Shown piece after piece: positions 16,667-24,667 of a stretch of 26,555 nucleotides of DNA. Origin of the DNA: an uncultured Clostridia bacterium (GTDB taxonomy: Bacteria; Bacillota; Clostridia; Monoglobales; Monoglobaceae). Position 1 is the stretch's first letter, and each line of letters begins with the position of its first letter. The stretch lies in the NCBI GenBank assembly GCA_934463175.1, contig CAKSIW010000035.1:1-26555 (forward strand), given 5' to 3'. Position numbers and translations under genes: made by a program. Below the pieces are notes generated by a model. That model worked only from the letters and a program-made list of their open reading frames with translations. It had not been told where the DNA came from and ran no database searches.

Positions 16667-17407
16667 ATGAAAAGCTGCGTTAACTGTTTCCCGGGAGGAA
16701 AAACCAAGGCGGTGACTTTCAGTTATGATGACGGTGTAACCCAGGATAAGAGGCTGATAGAAATTTTCAATAAGCATGATCTGAAAGCAACCTTTAACCT
16801 GAATTTCGATTTATTGGGCTTGCCCGGTCAGCTGGAACGCGATAACCGGGTTATTAACCATACAAAGAATAACCCGCGGGACATTAAGTATATTTATGAG
16901 GGACATGAGGTGGCGGCGCATACACTGACTCACCCGAATTTAACTTTGGTTAATGATGATGAAACGGTCATTCGGCAGGTGGAAAGGGACAGAATTAACC
17001 TTAGTGAATTGGTTGGATATGAGGTTAAAGGAATGGCATATCCGGGCGGCGGTGTCAATTGCAATGAGCGCATAGCCGATTTGATTAGAAACAATACTCC
17101 GATTGAATATGCACGAACAACTGCGACAACAGGTGATTTTGAGCCGTATGAAAACTTATATCAGTACAAAGGAACGGTTTATCACCATGCGGAATGGGGT
17201 AAATTATTTGAAATGGCTCAGGTGTTTCTGAAACTCAATGCAGAAACGCCTAAGATATTTTATATCTGGGGACATTCATATGAATTTGATATATATCCGG
17301 AACGCTGGGAGCTATTTGATGAGTTTTGCGGAATGATAGGCAATAAAGAGGATATATTCTATGGAACAAATCTTGAGGTTCTGTGCTGCATGGAGATGCA
17401 AAACTGA
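16667..17407 (+). CDS. Polysaccharide deacetylase (NodB homology domain), cytoplasmic
   Basis: The 246-aa protein carries the two core motifs of carbohydrate esterase family 4-like proteins. Motif 1 is TFSYDDG (residues 17-23, with the catalytic and metal-binding Asp pair D21/D22). Motif 2 is HTLTH (His85 and His89, metal ligands). MAYPGGG follows as the motif 3 region. Such enzymes remove N- or O-acetyl groups from sugars with a divalent metal. There is no signal peptide, so a soluble, imported saccharide is a likelier substrate than cell wall. The ATG at 16667 has GGAGG 10 nt upstream. The GTG at 16658 lies on that site, so I rejected it. It uses four TTA leucine codons where the permease at 14813 has none, hinting at a different origin. 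It converges on the AraC gene at 17435. Confidence 0.82.
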   Translation: MKSCVNCFPGGKTKAVTFSYDDGVTQDKRLIEIFNKHDLKATFNLNFDLLGLPGQLERDNRVINHTKNNPRDIKYIYEGHEVAAHTLTHPNLTLVNDDETVIRQVERDRINLSELVGYEVKGMAYPGGGVNCNERIADLIRNNTPIEYARTTATTGDFEPYENLYQYKGTVYHHAEWGKLFEMAQVFLKLNAETPKIFYIWGHSYEFDIYPERWELFDEFCGMIGNKEDIFYGTNLEVLCCMEMQN

Positions 17408-17434
17408 AACGGAAGCCTGCAATGCAGAAACCGA

Positions 17435-18268
17435 TTATTTCCCCTTTCTGTAGTATGAGGGCGGGTGTCCCGTGAACTTTTTAAAAAGGGACGAAAAATG
17501 AGCGGGATTGTAGAAGCCCGTCTCATACGCAATTTTTTCAAGAGACATGTTTGTGGTCAACAGCATTTTTGAGGCTGCGTTAATTCTTTGTTCAATCAGT
17601 GCGCGGTGAATTGTTTTGCCTGTTGCCGCTTTGAACAGCTTGTTCAGATATCCTGAATCAATGTTTAAAAGCTCTGCGATTTGTGTGTTGGAAATATTGC
17701 TCTGATAATTTCGGAGAATATAGCCTGTGACATAGTCGCAGAGCTGATTTTTCTTTTCGTCATTGTTATAGTTTCTTGCAATTTCAAACATCATATTTTT
17801 CATAATCAAGGCAGATTTTTCCCTGAAAAAGGGCTTGCCCGAATTAAATTCCTCCGCCAGCTCGGAGATATATTTTCGGGCATAAAATGCATTTTTAATT
17901 ATCAATGCTTCGTTAAATATAATCACATCTTCAAATGTTATCACCGAATGAGCCTTGTCACCACAAAAGCTGTTAATCGGAATCGGAGGGAAAATTCCCG
18001 TTTCATGCCTGTAGTCCTGCGTCAGGTCATAGTCAATTGTAATTGCGTGAAAACAGGGCGAGGGCGTTATGGCATATGGGGTTTGGGGCTGAAAGTTAAT
18101 CAGCATTCCCTCGCTGAGCGTGTGGGATTGCCCCTTAATGCGAATGCTTCCGTTGCCGCTGAGAATGTATATTAACCTTGAATCATAGGTTTCGGACGCG
18201 CCTCTTGAAATGTTGTATTCCACAGCGTCGGCAAATCTTATAAAGGGATTGGTGTTCTTTAAAAGCAT
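17435..18268 (-). CDS. AraC family transcriptional regulator (cupin plus HTH)
   Basis: In this 277-aa regulator the N-terminal half is a cupin-like effector domain (LIYILSGNGSIRIKG, SEGMLINFQPQTPYAITPSP). The C-terminal ~100 residues carry the AraC double HTH: ISNTQIAELLNIDSGYLNKL for the first pair and LEKIAYETGFYNPAHFSSLF, then FKKFTGHPPSYYR, for the second. The ATG start at 18268 has GAGGT upstream. It is divergent from the seven-gene sugar-acid operon that starts at 18531 and is its most likely activator. It is not similar enough in its N-terminal half to the regulator at 6680 to be a recent duplicate. Confidence 0.9.
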   Translation of the reverse strand: MLLKNTNPFIRFADAVEYNISRGASETYDSRLIYILSGNGSIRIKGQSHTLSEGMLINFQPQTPYAITPSPCFHAITIDYDLTQDYRHETGIFPPIPINSFCGDKAHSVITFEDVIIFNEALIIKNAFYARKYISELAEEFNSGKPFFREKSALIMKNMMFEIARNYNNDEKKNQLCDYVTGYILRNYQSNISNTQIAELLNIDSGYLNKLFKAATGKTIHRALIEQRINAASKMLLTTNMSLEKIAYETGFYNPAHFSSLFKKFTGHPPSYYRKGK

Positions 18269-18374
18269 ATAGTTACCTCAAAAACGATTTTTTATAAGTT
18301 CTGTTTTTTAGCCGAAAGAGGCTGAAACTGTATGTTTTCAGAAATATGTGAATTGCTTGCTCTCAGCTATAAAA

Positions 18375-18403
18375 AGTATATCACATAAAACAGGTAAAGT
18401 CAA
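18375..18403 (-). promoter_or_regulatory. SigA-type promoter of the AraC gene at 17435
   Basis: On the minus strand, TTGACT (18403-18398) and TATACT (18380-18375) are separated by 17 bp. The leader to the ATG is about 100 nt. Confidence 0.82.
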
Positions 18404-18419
18404 TTGAAAATGTGCAATG

Positions 18420-18504
18420 TCCGCGTGCGGATTTTAAAATAAAACGGTTTTTTATAATTTTTAAACCTTTTTATATATGGTAATCCGTGCGGAGAAGATA
18501 TAAA
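18420..18504 (+). promoter_or_regulatory. Candidate control region of the sugar-acid operon: repeated CCG(c)GTGCGGA motif and weak promoter
   Basis: The motif TCCGCGTGCGGA (18420-18431) recurs as TCCGTGCGGA (18484-18493). Their shared GTGCGGA cores are 62 bp apart, about six helical turns. A TATAAA/TAAAAT -10-like stretch follows at about 18499-18506 with no good -35 box, as expected for an activator-dependent promoter. AraC proteins bind such repeated half-sites, so these are candidate sites for the divergent regulator. This is inference from pattern only. Confidence 0.4.
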
Positions 18505-18530
18505 ATAATCGTGAGTAAAGGAGTGAAAAT

Positions 18531-19400
18531 ATGCCGAAATTTGAAAATATCACAGGAGATATATATCTTCTGAAAGTTCCGTTCTCGATTGTCTGGACGG
18601 GAGTTGTTCTCATCAGGGGTGATAAAAACTTTTTGATTGACAGCGGAGTCGAATCGGCGGAAAAATATATTGTTCCGGCACTGGAAAGGCTCGGAATGAA
18701 GCTGTCGGACATAGACTATCTGCTCAACACCCACTGTCACGGCGATCACATTTCCTGTCATCATCAAATTGTGAGCAATTACGGAATTAAGGTTGCCGCA
18801 TATGAAAAGACTGCGGAGACGCTGAAAAATCCTGCCGAAAACGCGGTGAGAATAAGAACAAAATTCCCTGAGCACAGCCCGAAGCCTCAGTCGTGGCTGA
18901 AGGGCGTGGAAACCGATGTTGTGCTGAAGGACGGAGAAATTCTTGAGGGGAGACTGAAGGTGATATACACGCCCGGACACGACAGCGACTGCGTTTGCTG
19001 GTATGACATTCCTTCAAAAACGCTGATTTCGGGGGATTCAATACAGGCAAACGGCACGCCCACACAGGGCATAGGCTTTTATCAAAGCTTGGACGATTAC
19101 ATGTATTCGCTGAAAAAGCTGAAAGGCGAGGATATTGAAAACATCATCTGCGGTCATGAATATGACGGAATGGGACACTTCATAAAGGGAAAGAAGAATG
19201 TGTCGGAGTGTCTTGAACGCTGCATAGACTTTGTGAATGAATATGACAGGCGGATAAGAGAATATGTAAATGAGGGATGCACCGACGATTATGAAATAGC
19301 GGTCAGGTTAATAAACGAAATCGGATGCGGTATGCCTGAAAATTTATTTCTGGCGCTGTATACCGTCAATGAGCATTTAAAAAAAATAAGGAGAGCGTAA
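18531..19400 (+). CDS. MBL-fold metallo-hydrolase, candidate sugar lactonase
   Basis: The 289-aa protein is a metallo-beta-lactamase-fold hydrolase. The dinuclear metal motif HxHxDH is seen as THCHGDH (His68, His70, Asp72, His73). It is followed by the next ligands in TPGHDSDC and SGDS and the last His in ICGHEYDG. There is no signal peptide. The fold covers thioesterases, lactonases, glyoxalases and others. As first gene of an operon that also holds a sugar dehydrogenase and an aldonate-dehydratase homolog, hydrolysis of an aldonolactone is the natural guess, since no SMP-30 or 6-phosphogluconolactonase homolog is present. The ATG start has AAAGGAG upstream. The stop is 1 nt before the next ATG. 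Confidence 0.8.
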   Translation: MPKFENITGDIYLLKVPFSIVWTGVVLIRGDKNFLIDSGVESAEKYIVPALERLGMKLSDIDYLLNTHCHGDHISCHHQIVSNYGIKVAAYEKTAETLKNPAENAVRIRTKFPEHSPKPQSWLKGVETDVVLKDGEILEGRLKVIYTPGHDSDCVCWYDIPSKTLISGDSIQANGTPTQGIGFYQSLDDYMYSLKKLKGEDIENIICGHEYDGMGHFIKGKKNVSECLERCIDFVNEYDRRIREYVNEGCTDDYEIAVRLINEIGCGMPENLFLALYTVNEHLKKIRRA

Positions 19401-19401
19401 A

Positions 19402-20199
19402 ATGAAGAAAAATGTATTAATCACAGGTTCATCGCACGGAATCGGTGCGGCAGCGGCGGTTGTTTTTGCAAAGGAAGGGTATAATGTGGGAGTGAATTGC
19501 TGCCGGACTCCTGAGAATGCGGAAAAGGTTGCGGAAGAGTGCCGCGAGCTTGGCGCAGAAGCGAAGGTGTTCATATGTGACGTGGGTAATCATGACAATT
19601 GTAAAAAGATGATTGAGGATTTTATAGATGAGTTCGGGAAAATAGATGTGCTCATCAATAATGCGGGCGGTGCCTTGCAGATTCCCGACGGACCGAAGGG
19701 CGAATTTCAGAATATGCCAATGGAATACTGGGATTCGCAGATAAACCTTAATTTAAACTCGGCGGCATATTGTTCAAGGTATGCGGTTGCGGATATGATA
19801 AAAAAAGGAACAAAGGGAAGCATTATAAATGTTTCATCAATTCACTCACAGGTCACATGGGTACATAGGCGTATGCTTCCGTACAGTGCGGGAAAAGGCG
19901 GCTTGAATATGTTCACCAAGGCACTTGGAGTGGAAATGATAAAGCATGGAATCAATGTAAACGGAATCGCGCCCGGACTGGTGTTCACCAAATTGGCGGA
20001 AAGATACAGCAAAGAGGATTTGGCATCGTTCTCCAGAAAAATTCCGTACGGCACGGGAGGAGCGGTTGACGATATTGTTCCGATGATGTTGTTTTTGGCT
20101 GATAAGGAAAAATCAAAATTTATTGTCGGGCAAACCATATTTATTGACGGCGGACAGTCGATTGACGGGTCGATTGAGAGCATGAACTTTAAATTTTAA
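19402..20199 (+). CDS. SDR family oxidoreductase, probable sugar dehydrogenase
   Basis: The 265-aa classical short-chain dehydrogenase has the cofactor-binding TGSSHGIG (8-15), NNAGG (86-90), a catalytic Ser at 145/146 (INVSS), and YSAGK with Tyr161 and Lys165. The end KFIVGQTIFIDGG is typical of the FabG/glucose-dehydrogenase-like group. It oxidises or reduces an alcohol/carbonyl with NAD(P). The operon context suggests oxidation of an aldose to the lactone, or of a sugar-acid hydroxyl. NADP preference is not certain: Arg35 after the second strand (CCRTPENA) is compatible with it. The ATG start has AAGGAG upstream, and the gene follows the MBL gene by 1 nt. Confidence 0.87.
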   Translation: MKKNVLITGSSHGIGAAAAVVFAKEGYNVGVNCCRTPENAEKVAEECRELGAEAKVFICDVGNHDNCKKMIEDFIDEFGKIDVLINNAGGALQIPDGPKGEFQNMPMEYWDSQINLNLNSAAYCSRYAVADMIKKGTKGSIINVSSIHSQVTWVHRRMLPYSAGKGGLNMFTKALGVEMIKHGINVNGIAPGLVFTKLAERYSKEDLASFSRKIPYGTGGAVDDIVPMMLFLADKEKSKFIVGQTIFIDGGQSIDGSIESMNFKF

Positions 20200-20217
20200 C
20201 AAAAGGAATGGTTGAAT

Positions 20218-21882
20218 ATGAAAAAGGAATTAAGGAGCAGATGGGAATTCGGAGAGGCGTCCGAATGCCGAAGAGGTCTTCTCTGCGGTATGGGGATTTC
20301 TGCGGAGGAGCAGGACAGACCTCTCATCGGAGTTGTCAATTCGTGGAATGAATATAACCCGGGGCATATTCATCTGAAAAATCTGGCAGAAAGAGTGAAG
20401 CAGGGAATCAGGGAAGCGGGCGGATTTCCTGTTGAGGTGATGACAACGGGAATATGCGACGGAATGGTTTTGAAGGATCCGAAGTATGTTGAAATCCCGA
20501 GCAGAAACTCCATTGCAGATCAGGTTGAAATCACCGCCGAAGGGAATTTTTTTGACGGAATGGTCATGCTTTCCACGTGCGACTCAATTGTTCCTGCATA
20601 CCTGATGGCGGCGGCAAGGCTGAATATTCCGACTGTTATGGTTACGGGAGGATATATGCCCCTCGGACAGTTCAGAGGGAAAGAGGTGCTGCACATTCAT
20701 GCGCAGGACAAGGTCGGTGCTGCAAAGGCAGGCAAAATGGATATGGACGAATATAACGGGCTGATTGAAAATTCGTGGGGAATGTGCGGAGGCTGTACTT
20801 CCATGACCACCGCGAACAGCATGTGTATGATGAGTGAGGCGATGGGAATGTCTCTTCCGGGCAACTCAACGGTGTCGGCTGTCAGTCCGAAACTGTATCT
20901 GATGGCATATCAGGCAGGCAAGCAGGTGATGAGACTTGTTGAAAACGGCGTTAAGGCAAGGGATATTATGACGCCCAACGCAATCAAAAACGCAATTAAG
21001 CTTGATATGGCGGTTGCTGCGTCATCAAATCTGATTCTTCATATTCCCGCAATAGCTCACGAGGCAGGCTATGATTTGCCGTGGTGGAAATATTTTGATG
21101 AGGCGTCAAACGAGATTCCGCTGCTGTCGCATTTAGCACCCAGCGGAAAATATAATCTGAAGGATCTCGACCTTGCCGGAGGTATGAGTGCGCTTCTCAA
21201 AAATCTCATGCCCAAGCTGAACGGCGGCTGTCTGACGGTTACGGGAAACACGCTGGCGGAGAATGTGAAAAATGCAGTGATTTATGATGATGACGTCATC
21301 AGAAGTCTGGACAATCCCGTAATGAAAGAACCCGGAATCGGTGTGCTGTACGGAAATCTGGCTCCGGAGGGGGCGATTGTGAAAATTGCGGCTGTGCCGT
21401 CCGGACTGATGAAATACAGCGGCAGGGCAAAGGTGTTTGATTCTCTTGAGGAGGGGCTTTCGGCTCTGCGCGGCGGCATGGTTAAACCCGGTGATGCACT
21501 TGTGCTGAGATTCATGGGGCTGAAGGGCAGATTCGGAACAACTGCGTTCACGTTCCAGGAGGAGCTTAAGGGCAGAGAGGAACTGTATAATTCATGTGCA
21601 ATTATAACGGACGGGCGTTTTTCGGGCGGAACATCGGGACTGAGCGTCGGATATACATCGCCCGAGGCGGCTCTGGCAGGTCCGATAGGCTTGGTTAAAA
21701 ACGGTGACGTCATTAATATTGATATTGCAAACAGAAGGATTGATTTGGATATAGACGATTCGGAGATGGAAGAAAGAAGGAAAGCGTTCAGCTGGACATT
21801 CCCCGAAAACGACTATCCGAGATATTTGAGAACGTTTGTGAAAAATGTCGGGTCAATGGCAAAGGGCGGAATATGGGAGTAG
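20218..21882 (+). CDS. IlvD/Edd family dehydratase homolog with altered metal site
   Basis: The 554-aa protein aligns along its whole length with dihydroxy-acid and aldonate dehydratases. It has VVNSWNEYNPGHIHL (39-53), ICDGM with Asp81, STCDSIVPA with the cluster Cys121, MCGGC with the cluster Cys193, the TANSM block, and ITDGRFSGGTSG with the catalytic Ser469. Two residues that bind Mg2+ in E. coli IlvD seem replaced: the carbamylated Lys after Cys-Asp is Ser123, and the Glu 26 residues before the catalytic Ser (Glu491 in IlvD) is Ala443. Family members remove water from 2,3-dihydroxy acids to give 2-keto-3-deoxy acids, which is the step needed before the kinase and aldolase encoded here. 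Whether this protein still does so is open. The ATG has AAAGGA upstream; an in-frame TTG lies at 20212. Confidence 0.85.
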   Translation: MKKELRSRWEFGEASECRRGLLCGMGISAEEQDRPLIGVVNSWNEYNPGHIHLKNLAERVKQGIREAGGFPVEVMTTGICDGMVLKDPKYVEIPSRNSIADQVEITAEGNFFDGMVMLSTCDSIVPAYLMAAARLNIPTVMVTGGYMPLGQFRGKEVLHIHAQDKVGAAKAGKMDMDEYNGLIENSWGMCGGCTSMTTANSMCMMSEAMGMSLPGNSTVSAVSPKLYLMAYQAGKQVMRLVENGVKARDIMTPNAIKNAIKLDMAVAASSNLILHIPAIAHEAGYDLPWWKYFDEASNEIPLLSHLAPSGKYNLKDLDLAGGMSALLKNLMPKLNGGCLTVTGNTLAENVKNAVIYDDDVIRSLDNPVMKEPGIGVLYGNLAPEGAIVKIAAVPSGLMKYSGRAKVFDSLEEGLSALRGGMVKPGDALVLRFMGLKGRFGTTAFTFQEELKGREELYNSCAIITDGRFSGGTSGLSVGYTSPEAALAGPIGLVKNGDVINIDIANRRIDLDIDDSEMEERRKAFSWTFPENDYPRYLRTFVKNVGSMAKGGIWE

Positions 21883-21886
21883 GTGA

Positions 21887-23401
21887 TTGTGCTTGAAAAC
21901 CGATGTTCTTGTAATAGGAGGCGGACTGGCAGGGAAAAGATGCGCTCAGACCGCGGGCAAAAAATGCAGGACTGTGCTGATTGCAAACGGGCGCGGAGCT
22001 TCTCCGTATATTCACGGAATCAGTGTTCCGCTCGGCAGAGATGATTCTGTTGAGCTGTTTGTGCGCGACACCTTCCTAAGCGGAAGGAAACAGGGGAAAA
22101 TGAACCTGATTAAAAAGCTGTGCGGCGAGAGCGCTGCCCTGAAGGACGAGTTTGATTTCACAAAGGACGGGGACGAATATGAGCTGCTCAAGCCATTGGG
22201 TGCATCAGTTCCCCGTGTTGCAGGCATTGACGGCAGAACGGGGCTTTATGCGATGAATCGGATTGACGCGGAAAAATCGTTTGTTCAGCACAGCGATATT
22301 CGTGCAGTGAGGCTTCACTGTGAGGACAACAGGGTGAGAGGTGCATATTGCTTCAATCTCAAAACAGGCGAGTGGATCTATATCGCCGCAAAGGCTGTGG
22401 TGCTTGCAACGGGGGGGTTCGGCGGATTGTTTCCGTTTTCCACAAATTCTTCCGATATAGGCGGTGACGGGATTGCCATGGCATATGATGCAGGGGCTGC
22501 TCTTTGTGACATGGAGTTCATTCAGTTTGAGCCGACTGCGGCGGTCTGCCCGAACGGAATAAGAGGCAGAAGCGTCATAACCACAATGCTCTATGAGGGC
22601 GCGGTAATGCGGAATAAAAATAATGACAGATTCATGGACGAAAGAGTGGATAAGGACGAGCTGTCTCTTGAAATATACAGGGAAATCATCAAGGGCAATG
22701 CCGCGGAACACGGAGGCGTGTTCTATGACATGACGGCAGTTGACGAAAAGCTGCTGAAAGGAAGATATGCGGATTATCGGGACAGATATCTTTCCTGCGG
22801 AATAGACATCGGCAGGCAATATGCGGAGGTTGCGCCTGCTCCGCACACAACTCTCGGCGGAATAGAAATAGACGAGAACTGTAAAACGGCGGTGGAAGGC
22901 TTATTCGCCTGTGGAGAGGTCACGGGCGGCATTCACGGCGCAAACAGGCTCGGCGGAAACGCAGGTCTTGAGGTTCTGGTGTTCGGCAAAATTGCAGGCG
23001 AGTCTGCGGCAGAATATGCATACGGCAAAGATGAAAAAATCGGAAATGCAGATGTGACATATCAAAACAGCAGCAGAACTGATGTCGGATATATGAGAAA
23101 AAGACTGACCGAGGCACTCGGAAACGGGTTAAATGTTATCCGCAATGAGAATGATATGCAGCATTTGAAAACCGTCGCTGCGGAAACGATTGACTGCTGC
23201 CGAGACAAGGCATTTGATTTTGAAGCGCAAAGACTGCATAACGATGCGGTGACAGTGCTTGCTGCGGGTTCAAGTGCTCTTGCGCGGAAAGGAAATATGG
23301 GGTGTCATAACAGAGAGGACGCAGTGCATGAAAATGAACGGTATAGGATTTGCGTATGCCGAAACGGTGAACAATTATCTTTAAAAAAGGAGCATATATG
23401 A
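21887..23401 (+). CDS. FAD-dependent oxidoreductase of the fumarate reductase / L-aspartate oxidase family
   Basis: The ~504-aa soluble flavoprotein has the Rossmann ADP-binding start DVLVIGGGLAG, the VVLATGGFGG second FAD contact, GGDGIAMAYDAGAAL, then PHTTLGGIEID (the active-site His region), and FACGEVTGGIHGANRLGGNA, which is diagnostic of the FrdA/SdhA/NadB group. The C-terminal MGCHNREDA is also typical. It has no Tat signal, no FMN-binding or cytochrome domain, and no iron-sulfur subunit nearby, so the electron partner is unknown. It is not an obvious NadB, since nadA and nadC are absent. Its place between dehydratase and aldolase genes implies a redox step on a sugar-derived acid. The start is TTG at 21887 or TTG at 21893. 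Both have a plausible Shine-Dalgarno sequence (GGGAG and AGGTG). Confidence 0.85.
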   Translation: MCLKTDVLVIGGGLAGKRCAQTAGKKCRTVLIANGRGASPYIHGISVPLGRDDSVELFVRDTFLSGRKQGKMNLIKKLCGESAALKDEFDFTKDGDEYELLKPLGASVPRVAGIDGRTGLYAMNRIDAEKSFVQHSDIRAVRLHCEDNRVRGAYCFNLKTGEWIYIAAKAVVLATGGFGGLFPFSTNSSDIGGDGIAMAYDAGAALCDMEFIQFEPTAAVCPNGIRGRSVITTMLYEGAVMRNKNNDRFMDERVDKDELSLEIYREIIKGNAAEHGGVFYDMTAVDEKLLKGRYADYRDRYLSCGIDIGRQYAEVAPAPHTTLGGIEIDENCKTAVEGLFACGEVTGGIHGANRLGGNAGLEVLVFGKIAGESAAEYAYGKDEKIGNADVTYQNSSRTDVGYMRKRLTEALGNGLNVIRNENDMQHLKTVAAETIDCCRDKAFDFEAQRLHNDAVTVLAAGSSALARKGNMGCHNREDAVHENERYRICVCRNGEQLSLKKEHI

Positions 23402-23402
23402 T

Positions 23403-24644
23403 ATGAAAACCGACAGAATACAAAATGCAAATTTAAAAGCGGTTGAGAATATAACCGCTTCTGAGCCGTATTGGATTGACGTGCTGCCTGCGGAGGAGGT
23501 TTTGGAAAACTACTCTCCCGACACAATTCTTCATTCTGGACCTCCGATTAAATATGAGGATATGTGTATTCTCCATAAAAGAGGCATGGTTAATGCAGTG
23601 CTTCTGGAGGGGCTGGCTGATTCGGAGGCGGACGCGGAAGAACTGCTTTTGTCAGGTGAGGTGAAAACAGACAGTGCTTTGAATTATAACACTGTCGGCT
23701 CGGGAACGGGAATCATCACGAAATCTGTTCCGCTGCTTGTTGTGAAGGATATGAGAACTGGCAGAACGGCAGGAGTGTTTCCGCATGAGGGAAGATACGG
23801 AGGCGGATTCTGCGGCTGGGGTGTGTTCTCAAAAGAGATTGCGGAGAATCTCAGATATATGAGGGAGTCTCTCTTCAAATCGGCAGGAAAGGTGCTGAAA
23901 CGGGTCGGGGGCTTTGCTCTGAAACCGATAATTGCGCAGAGCTTGGCGATGGGAGATGAGAATCACTCAAGTCAGACTGCGTCGGACGCCATATTCATCA
24001 GAGAAATTCTTCCGCTGCTTCTTGAATGTGAAAACGCAAAGGAAATAATGACATATTTTGTGCAGAGCAAAAGGTTTTTCCATAACTACGGACAGGCGGC
24101 GTCAAGGTGTGCGGTCATTTCCGCGGACGGCACGGAGTTTTCATCAATGGTGACTGCGGCAGGCGGAAACGGTGTTGAGTACGGAATAAAGGTTGCAGGA
24201 CTTCCGGGCGAATGGTTCACAGCCCCTTCTCCGATGATAAGAGGGCGTTATATGAGCGAGGGCGCGGCGGAAGAAAATCAGCTGCCGTGGATTGGCGACA
24301 GCAGTATTGTTGAGTGTGTCGGACTCGGGGGGATTTTGTCTGCGGCAAGTCCTGTTGTATGCTCGTGGAGAAATCAGTCGCTGCAGGACGGCATTGAGCT
24401 GACGAATAAAATGTATGAAATCTGTATTTCCGAGAACAAAAGCTATGAGATACCGAATATCGGCTTTAAAAATCCCCCTGTCGGAATTGATGTGCTCAAG
24501 GTGCGGGAAAAAGGAATACTTCCTGTGATAAACGGGGGGATAATAGACAAAAACGGCGGCTGGATGGGAGCTGGCTGCACAAACATACCAATGCAGTGCT
24601 TTGAAAAGGCGGCGACGCGGTTTAAAGAGGTTTACGGTGATTGA
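23403..24644 (+). CDS. DUF1116 family protein (AllG/YlbE/YahG-like)
   Basis: The 413-aa protein matches the DUF1116 family in length and landmarks: TILHSGPPIKYEDM (41-54), a central VGSGTGIITKSVPLLVV, MGDENHSSQTASDA (183 on), and KVAGLPGEWFTAPSP. The best-known member, YlbE (AllG), is one subunit of the three-part oxamate carbamoyltransferase of anaerobic allantoin breakdown, together with FdrA (AllF) and YlbF (AllH). Neither partner nor carbamate kinase is present here, so that function does not fit. The gene is tightly packed in the operon: its ATG lies 1 nt after the flavoprotein stop, with GGAG 10 nt upstream, and its end is 23 nt before the aldolase. The role is unknown. Confidence 0.82.
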   Translation: MKTDRIQNANLKAVENITASEPYWIDVLPAEEVLENYSPDTILHSGPPIKYEDMCILHKRGMVNAVLLEGLADSEADAEELLLSGEVKTDSALNYNTVGSGTGIITKSVPLLVVKDMRTGRTAGVFPHEGRYGGGFCGWGVFSKEIAENLRYMRESLFKSAGKVLKRVGGFALKPIIAQSLAMGDENHSSQTASDAIFIREILPLLLECENAKEIMTYFVQSKRFFHNYGQAASRCAVISADGTEFSSMVTAAGGNGVEYGIKVAGLPGEWFTAPSPMIRGRYMSEGAAEENQLPWIGDSSIVECVGLGGILSAASPVVCSWRNQSLQDGIELTNKMYEICISENKSYEIPNIGFKNPPVGIDVLKVREKGILPVINGGIIDKNGGWMGAGCTNIPMQCFEKAATRFKEVYGD

Positions 24645-24667
24645 ATAACGGCGAAAGGCGGATTAAA

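Noticed and set aside
17408..17434. Short hairpin (CCTGC/GCAG) between the convergent deacetylase and AraC genes as a terminator
   Set aside because: The stem is only 4-5 bp, with no T run in either direction.
21887..23401. NadB (L-aspartate oxidase) for NAD synthesis
   Set aside because: nadA and nadC are absent, the protein is embedded in a sugar-acid operon, and the wider FrdA/NadB family has many other functions.
23403..24644. Allantoin/oxamate degradation by an AllFGH complex
   Set aside because: No FdrA (AllF), YlbF (AllH), carbamate kinase or ureide genes occur in the window, and the neighbours are sugar-acid enzymes.
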